Origin: Pedobacter polaris
GTDB lineage: Bacteria > Bacteroidota > Bacteroidia > Sphingobacteriales > Sphingobacteriaceae
Assembly (NCBI RefSeq): GCF_005116505.1
Contig: NZ_SWBR01000007.1
Span: 1-64,000 of the forward strand
Direction: 5' to 3'
Length of the DNA: 64,000 bases
Shown: piece after piece, positions 61,385 through 64,000 of the stretch
Position numbering within the stretch: the first letter of the stretch is position 1
Layout of the letters: every line of letters begins with the position of its first letter
Notes under the pieces: generated by a model
Database searches by the model: none
Told to the model about the DNA's origin: nothing
Seen by the model: only the letters and a program-made list of their open reading frames with translations
Translations under genes and position numbers: made by a program

Positions 61385-62413
61385 ATGGAAAACAACATTA
61401 TTGACCAAGAAGAAGAGCAAGATTTATTTGAGCATTTTAATATTGTTGTGGATAAAGGACAGTCCCTGTTACGTATTGACAAGTTTTTAATGCATCGTTT
61501 AGAGAATGCATCTCGCAATAGGATACAAAATGCAATAGATGCTGGTAATGTTTTAGTTAATAAGAAAACGATTAAAACTAGTTACAAGGTTAAACCAAAT
61601 GATGAGATTTCCATAGTTTTTGCTCATCCGCCAAGAGATACAGAAGTTTACCCAGAAGATATTCCTTTAGATATTGTTTATGAAGATGCGGACTTGTTGG
61701 TTGTAAATAAACCAACTGGGATGGTTGTACACCCAGGATTTAACAATTATACTGGCACTTTGGTAAATGCTTTGGCCTTTCATTTTGAGCAATTACCAAC
61801 ATTACCAGGAAATGATGGCAGACCAGGTTTGGTACATCGGATTGATAAGGACACCTCTGGTTTATTGTTAATTAGTAAAAACGAAATTACCATGACCAAG
61901 CTTGCAAAGCAATTTTTTGATCATAGTATTACTAGAAAATATATCGCTTTAGCTTGGGGAGACATAGAAGCAGATGGGAGAGTGGAAGGTTATATTGGTC
62001 GCAGTTTAAAGAATAGAATTGTGATGGATATGTATGACGATGAAGAGAAAGGTAAATGGTCTGTAACAAACTATACTGTTTTAGAACGTTTGGGATATGT
62101 AACTTTAATCAGTTGTCAGTTAGAAACTGGACGAACACATCAAATTAGAGCGCACATGCAACACATTGGACACCCACTTTTTAGTGATGCTAATTATGGT
62201 GGTGATAAAATTTTAAAGGGAACTACGTTTACAAAGTATAAACAATTTGTAAATAACTGTTTTGAAATGATGCCTCGCCAAGCTTTACATGCGCAAACTT
62301 TGGGTTTTATCCATCCAACTACAAATAAATACATGGAGTTTCAAGCTCCATTGCCAGAAGATTTCAAGTCTGTTTTATTAAAATGGAGAAATTACGCTTC
62401 ATTGCCACAATAG
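61385..62413 (+). CDS. RluD-family pseudouridine synthase
   Basis: The 342-residue enzyme has an N-terminal S4 RNA-binding domain (RIDKFLMHRLENASRNRIQN, about 30-75) and a catalytic domain with D154 in HRIDKDTSGLLL, plus ADLLVVNKPTGMVVHP and LETGRTHQIRAHMQ. Members make pseudouridine in 23S rRNA (RluC/RluD). Which uridine is targeted cannot be read. It is followed after 2 bp by the class IV aminotransferase, so the two are co-transcribed. Confidence 0.95.
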   Translation: MENNIIDQEEEQDLFEHFNIVVDKGQSLLRIDKFLMHRLENASRNRIQNAIDAGNVLVNKKTIKTSYKVKPNDEISIVFAHPPRDTEVYPEDIPLDIVYEDADLLVVNKPTGMVVHPGFNNYTGTLVNALAFHFEQLPTLPGNDGRPGLVHRIDKDTSGLLLISKNEITMTKLAKQFFDHSITRKYIALAWGDIEADGRVEGYIGRSLKNRIVMDMYDDEEKGKWSVTNYTVLERLGYVTLISCQLETGRTHQIRAHMQHIGHPLFSDANYGGDKILKGTTFTKYKQFVNNCFEMMPRQALHAQTLGFIHPTTNKYMEFQAPLPEDFKSVLLKWRNYASLPQ

Positions 62414-62415
62414 AT

Positions 62416-63255
62416 ATGTCTCATTATATTTTATTTAACGACGAATTTTTCACTTCAGATCAAGCCATTATAAAAGCTAGTAATAGAGGTTTTAAATTTG
62501 GTGACGGTTTATTTGAGTCAATGCGTATGTGTGGTGGTAAGTTAATGTTTGCCGAGCAACATGCAGATCGATTACGTGCTGGTATGAAAGCGCTAAAAAT
62601 GGAAGGTTATGCTTTGCTTGATGAATATTTTTTGAGACAAAAAACCAATGAGCTCCAAAGAAAGAACAAGTTTAACGGAAATGTGCGTTTTAGGCTTACC
62701 ATTTACAGAGACGGGGAAGGGTTGTATACCCCACAAATTAATAAATCAGGTTATTTGTTAGAAGCAATTCCTTTAGAACAGGCAACGTATGAACTTAATC
62801 AGAAGGGTTTGATTATCGACGTTTTTGATGAGATAACAAAGTCTGTTAACAAAATATCTAATTACAAAACCAGTAATGCATTGGTGTATGTAATGGCAGG
62901 TTTATTTCAAAAACAAAAGCGATTAGATGAGGCTATGATATTAAACCAACATGGTTTTTTATGCGAAAGTACCAGTTCTAATATTTTTGTAGTATATCAA
63001 AAACAAATTTATACACCTGCCTTATCAGAGGGTTGTGTAGCCGGTGTAATGCGCAGCGTAATTTTACAACTGTGTAAAATGCATAATTTACAACTAGTTG
63101 AGGCACAGATTAATCCAGAGGTATTAAAAGAGGCTGATGAAGTTTTTGTAACCAATGCAAGTGGAGGTATCCGTTGGGTTATGGGCTATGGGCGGAAACG
63201 CTATTTTAACGAAGTTGCCAAAAACTTAAGTGCTAAGTTAAATGCTTTAATATAA
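62416..63255 (+). CDS. class IV aminotransferase, probable aminodeoxychorismate lyase (PabC-like)
   Basis: The 279-residue fold-type IV PLP enzyme has Schiff-base Lys151 in KISNYKTSNALV and motifs FKFGDGLFESMRM, CESTSSNIFVVY and EVFVTNASGGI. The lysine and ASGG motif suit both branched-chain aminotransferase and aminodeoxychorismate lyase. The short length and GDGLFES favour a PabC-like enzyme, and PabB is encoded at 43148. The start is the ATG at 62416, 2 bp after the synthase stop; a longer frame begins inside the synthase gene. It would complete p-aminobenzoate synthesis if PabC. Confidence 0.75.
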   Translation: MSHYILFNDEFFTSDQAIIKASNRGFKFGDGLFESMRMCGGKLMFAEQHADRLRAGMKALKMEGYALLDEYFLRQKTNELQRKNKFNGNVRFRLTIYRDGEGLYTPQINKSGYLLEAIPLEQATYELNQKGLIIDVFDEITKSVNKISNYKTSNALVYVMAGLFQKQKRLDEAMILNQHGFLCESTSSNIFVVYQKQIYTPALSEGCVAGVMRSVILQLCKMHNLQLVEAQINPEVLKEADEVFVTNASGGIRWVMGYGRKRYFNEVAKNLSAKLNALI

Positions 63256-63364
63256 GAATAAAGTCCGAAAGTTGTTAGGTGATTGTTAGCTGTTAGGTAG
63301 ATATTTGATGACTTGAAAAACAATGGCAGTAACCTTTGGCTCATAAAGTCCTTCTTTCCATTCC

Positions 63365-63408
63365 AATATTTTTGTGCTTCGACAAGCTCAGCATAACAAA
63401 AAATATTT
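63365..63408. repeat. hairpin around CTTCGACAAGCTCAGC
   Basis: AATATTTTTGTG and CATAACAAAAAATATT can pair imperfectly around TGCTTCGACAAGCTCAGCA, whose ends TGCT/AGCA also pair. The core CTTCGACAAGCTCAG is, from memory, a common element in Bacteroidota intergenic DNA. Confidence 0.4.
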
Positions 63409-63497
63409 CCATTTCAATAAGGTTTATAGTACAAAGTGTGTAGCTTTGGGTTGACTTGTTCATTATTCAAACCTAAATAGGAGCAAAGCCGATGTTA

Positions 63498-63614
63498 TTT
63501 AAACGGGATTTAGTGAAAATCCTTTTTATCATGCGGAGTGTGTAGGGGCAGAGAAAAAGATTGGAACGAGAGCCCGACTAATATAAGTAATTGAACTGCA
63601 ATTGCCTTTCAAAA
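63498..63614 (+). repeat. interspersed intergenic repeat (copy B)
   Basis: It starts TTTAAACGGGATTTAG, contains GGCAGAGAAAAAGATTGGA, ACGAGAGCCCGACTAA and ends TTGAACTGCAATTGCCTTTC AAA. The ACGAGAGCCCGACTA part parallels GAGCGGAAAACGGGACTA of copy A, and the ends match. Middle sequences differ, so it is a variant of the same family rather than a close copy. Confidence 0.5.
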
Positions 63615-63778
63615 AAAATCTGAAACACTTCATGCAATTTGAAAAATTCATCCTTGTTTTTTATTTATTTACGTTTAAGCCATTGTAGCGCTAATTTTTC
63701 TTTTGTATTTTATTATTTACAAAAGCGCTTTCGGAATAAAGTTTGAGTATTATTGACTACACACAAATGTAAATCGAT

Positions 63779-64000
63779 ATGAAAAAATTACTCATCTTCG
63801 TTATGGCTTGCTATGGCCTAAACGCTCGTTCGCAAGAGAACGAATCCAAAAACTTTCTGTACCTCTATTCAGATTCAACAATTTATGCACAAAAGATTAG
63901 GCTGCGACCAGATTTTAATGGTTCATGGACACTTAGGGCAGATTCCAGGAGAATCCCAGTACAACAGGTTAAATTTTTTAACAATGAAGATGGCTTTTTT
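63779..64000 (+). CDS. exported protein, truncated by the window edge
   Basis: A reading frame starts at the ATG at 63779 and is open to the edge (74 codons). It begins MKKLLIFVMACYGLNARSQE, a signal peptide, and continues FLYLYSDSTIYAQKIRLRPD. The rest lies beyond the window. The start is credible because the N-terminus is a good export signal and ends near the usual cleavage site. Its function is not known. Confidence 0.7.
   Translation, partial: MKKLLIFVMACYGLNARSQENESKNFLYLYSDSTIYAQKIRLRPDFNGSWTLRADSRRIPVQQVKFFNNEDGFF

Larger units (their letters stand above)
63256..63778. other. 523-bp intergenic region
   Basis: The region contains short tandem-like GTTGTTAGG/GCTGTTAGG sequence (63272-63300), a hairpin near 63365-63408 and one copy of the interspersed repeat (63498-63614). 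The downstream promoter is expected near 63720-63770; a palindrome AAAGCGCTTT (63722-63731) lies there. No gene is seen. Confidence 0.4.

Overview
The window is about 64 kb of an AT-rich chromosome from a member of the Bacteroidota, most likely Sphingobacteriaceae and Pedobacter-like. This rests on the gene families (PafA-type phosphatase, HU/SPOR protein, DUF4783, DUF4294, BshB1, LytTR two-component pair, fused isobutyryl-CoA mutase) and on the promoter style: about twenty genes have the Bacteroidota -7 box TAnnTTTG a few bases upstream of their start, usually without a Shine-Dalgarno sequence. The genus is an inference; no 16S gene is in the window. I saw no phage, insertion sequence, CRISPR array or tRNA gene, and most genes are housekeeping.

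Layout. 1-300: 5S rRNA and its terminator, the end of an rRNA operon. 0.4-6.7 kb: acyl-ACP desaturase, IcmF and a PafA-like alkaline phosphatase. 6.8-17.2 kb: a long minus-strand cluster running TPR protein, outer-membrane barrel, HU/SPOR protein, ExbB, ExbD, TonB, methyltransferase, VanZ-like protein, FolC. It looks like a dedicated Ton motor with its own envelope partners. 17.4-20.5 kb: an orphan membrane protein, pyrR-pyrB and a DCC-family protein. 20.5-24.0 kb: a compact seven-gene minus-strand run with an ECF sigma factor, zinc-ribbon membrane proteins, a CPBP intramembrane protease and a methyltransferase; this is the least explained gene set here. 24.1-33.6 kb: GH20 hexosaminidase, ribosomal protein S1, SH3, TPM and DUF1080 proteins, CMP kinase, ferritin, ArfB. 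33.6-43.1 kb: LpxR-like protein, Lon, a TPR protein, GpmI, NadC, PlsY, M48 protease. 43.1-51 kb: PabB, a hybrid histidine kinase, Fur-PurA and RelA/SpoT. 51-55.4 kb: DUF4294, glutathione peroxidase, BshB1, lysine 6-transaminase and a small cold-shock-like protein. 55.4-64 kb: a LytTR/LytS pair divergent from an S41 peptidase, ACC deaminase family protein, DUF6588-like barrel, RluD-family synthase, class IV aminotransferase, and a gene cut by the right edge.

Links between genes. Folate synthesis is touched three times (PabB, a PabC-like class IV enzyme, FolC). Thiol and oxidant defence is represented by glutathione peroxidase beside the bacillithiol enzyme BshB1. The stringent-response enzyme, Fur-PurA and PyrR-PyrB mark nucleotide and stress control. 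Non-coding structure includes strong bidirectional terminators, several of which reach into stop codons, a degenerate interspersed repeat present in about five copies, a 5'-terminal hairpin plus Shine-Dalgarno in the rpsA leader, and a pair of 9-bp direct repeats 21 bp apart in the LytTR/S41 intergenic region. No system here can be called undescribed with certainty. The best candidates for follow-up are the sigma/CPBP cluster, the Ton motor cluster, the LytTR operator and the repeat family.
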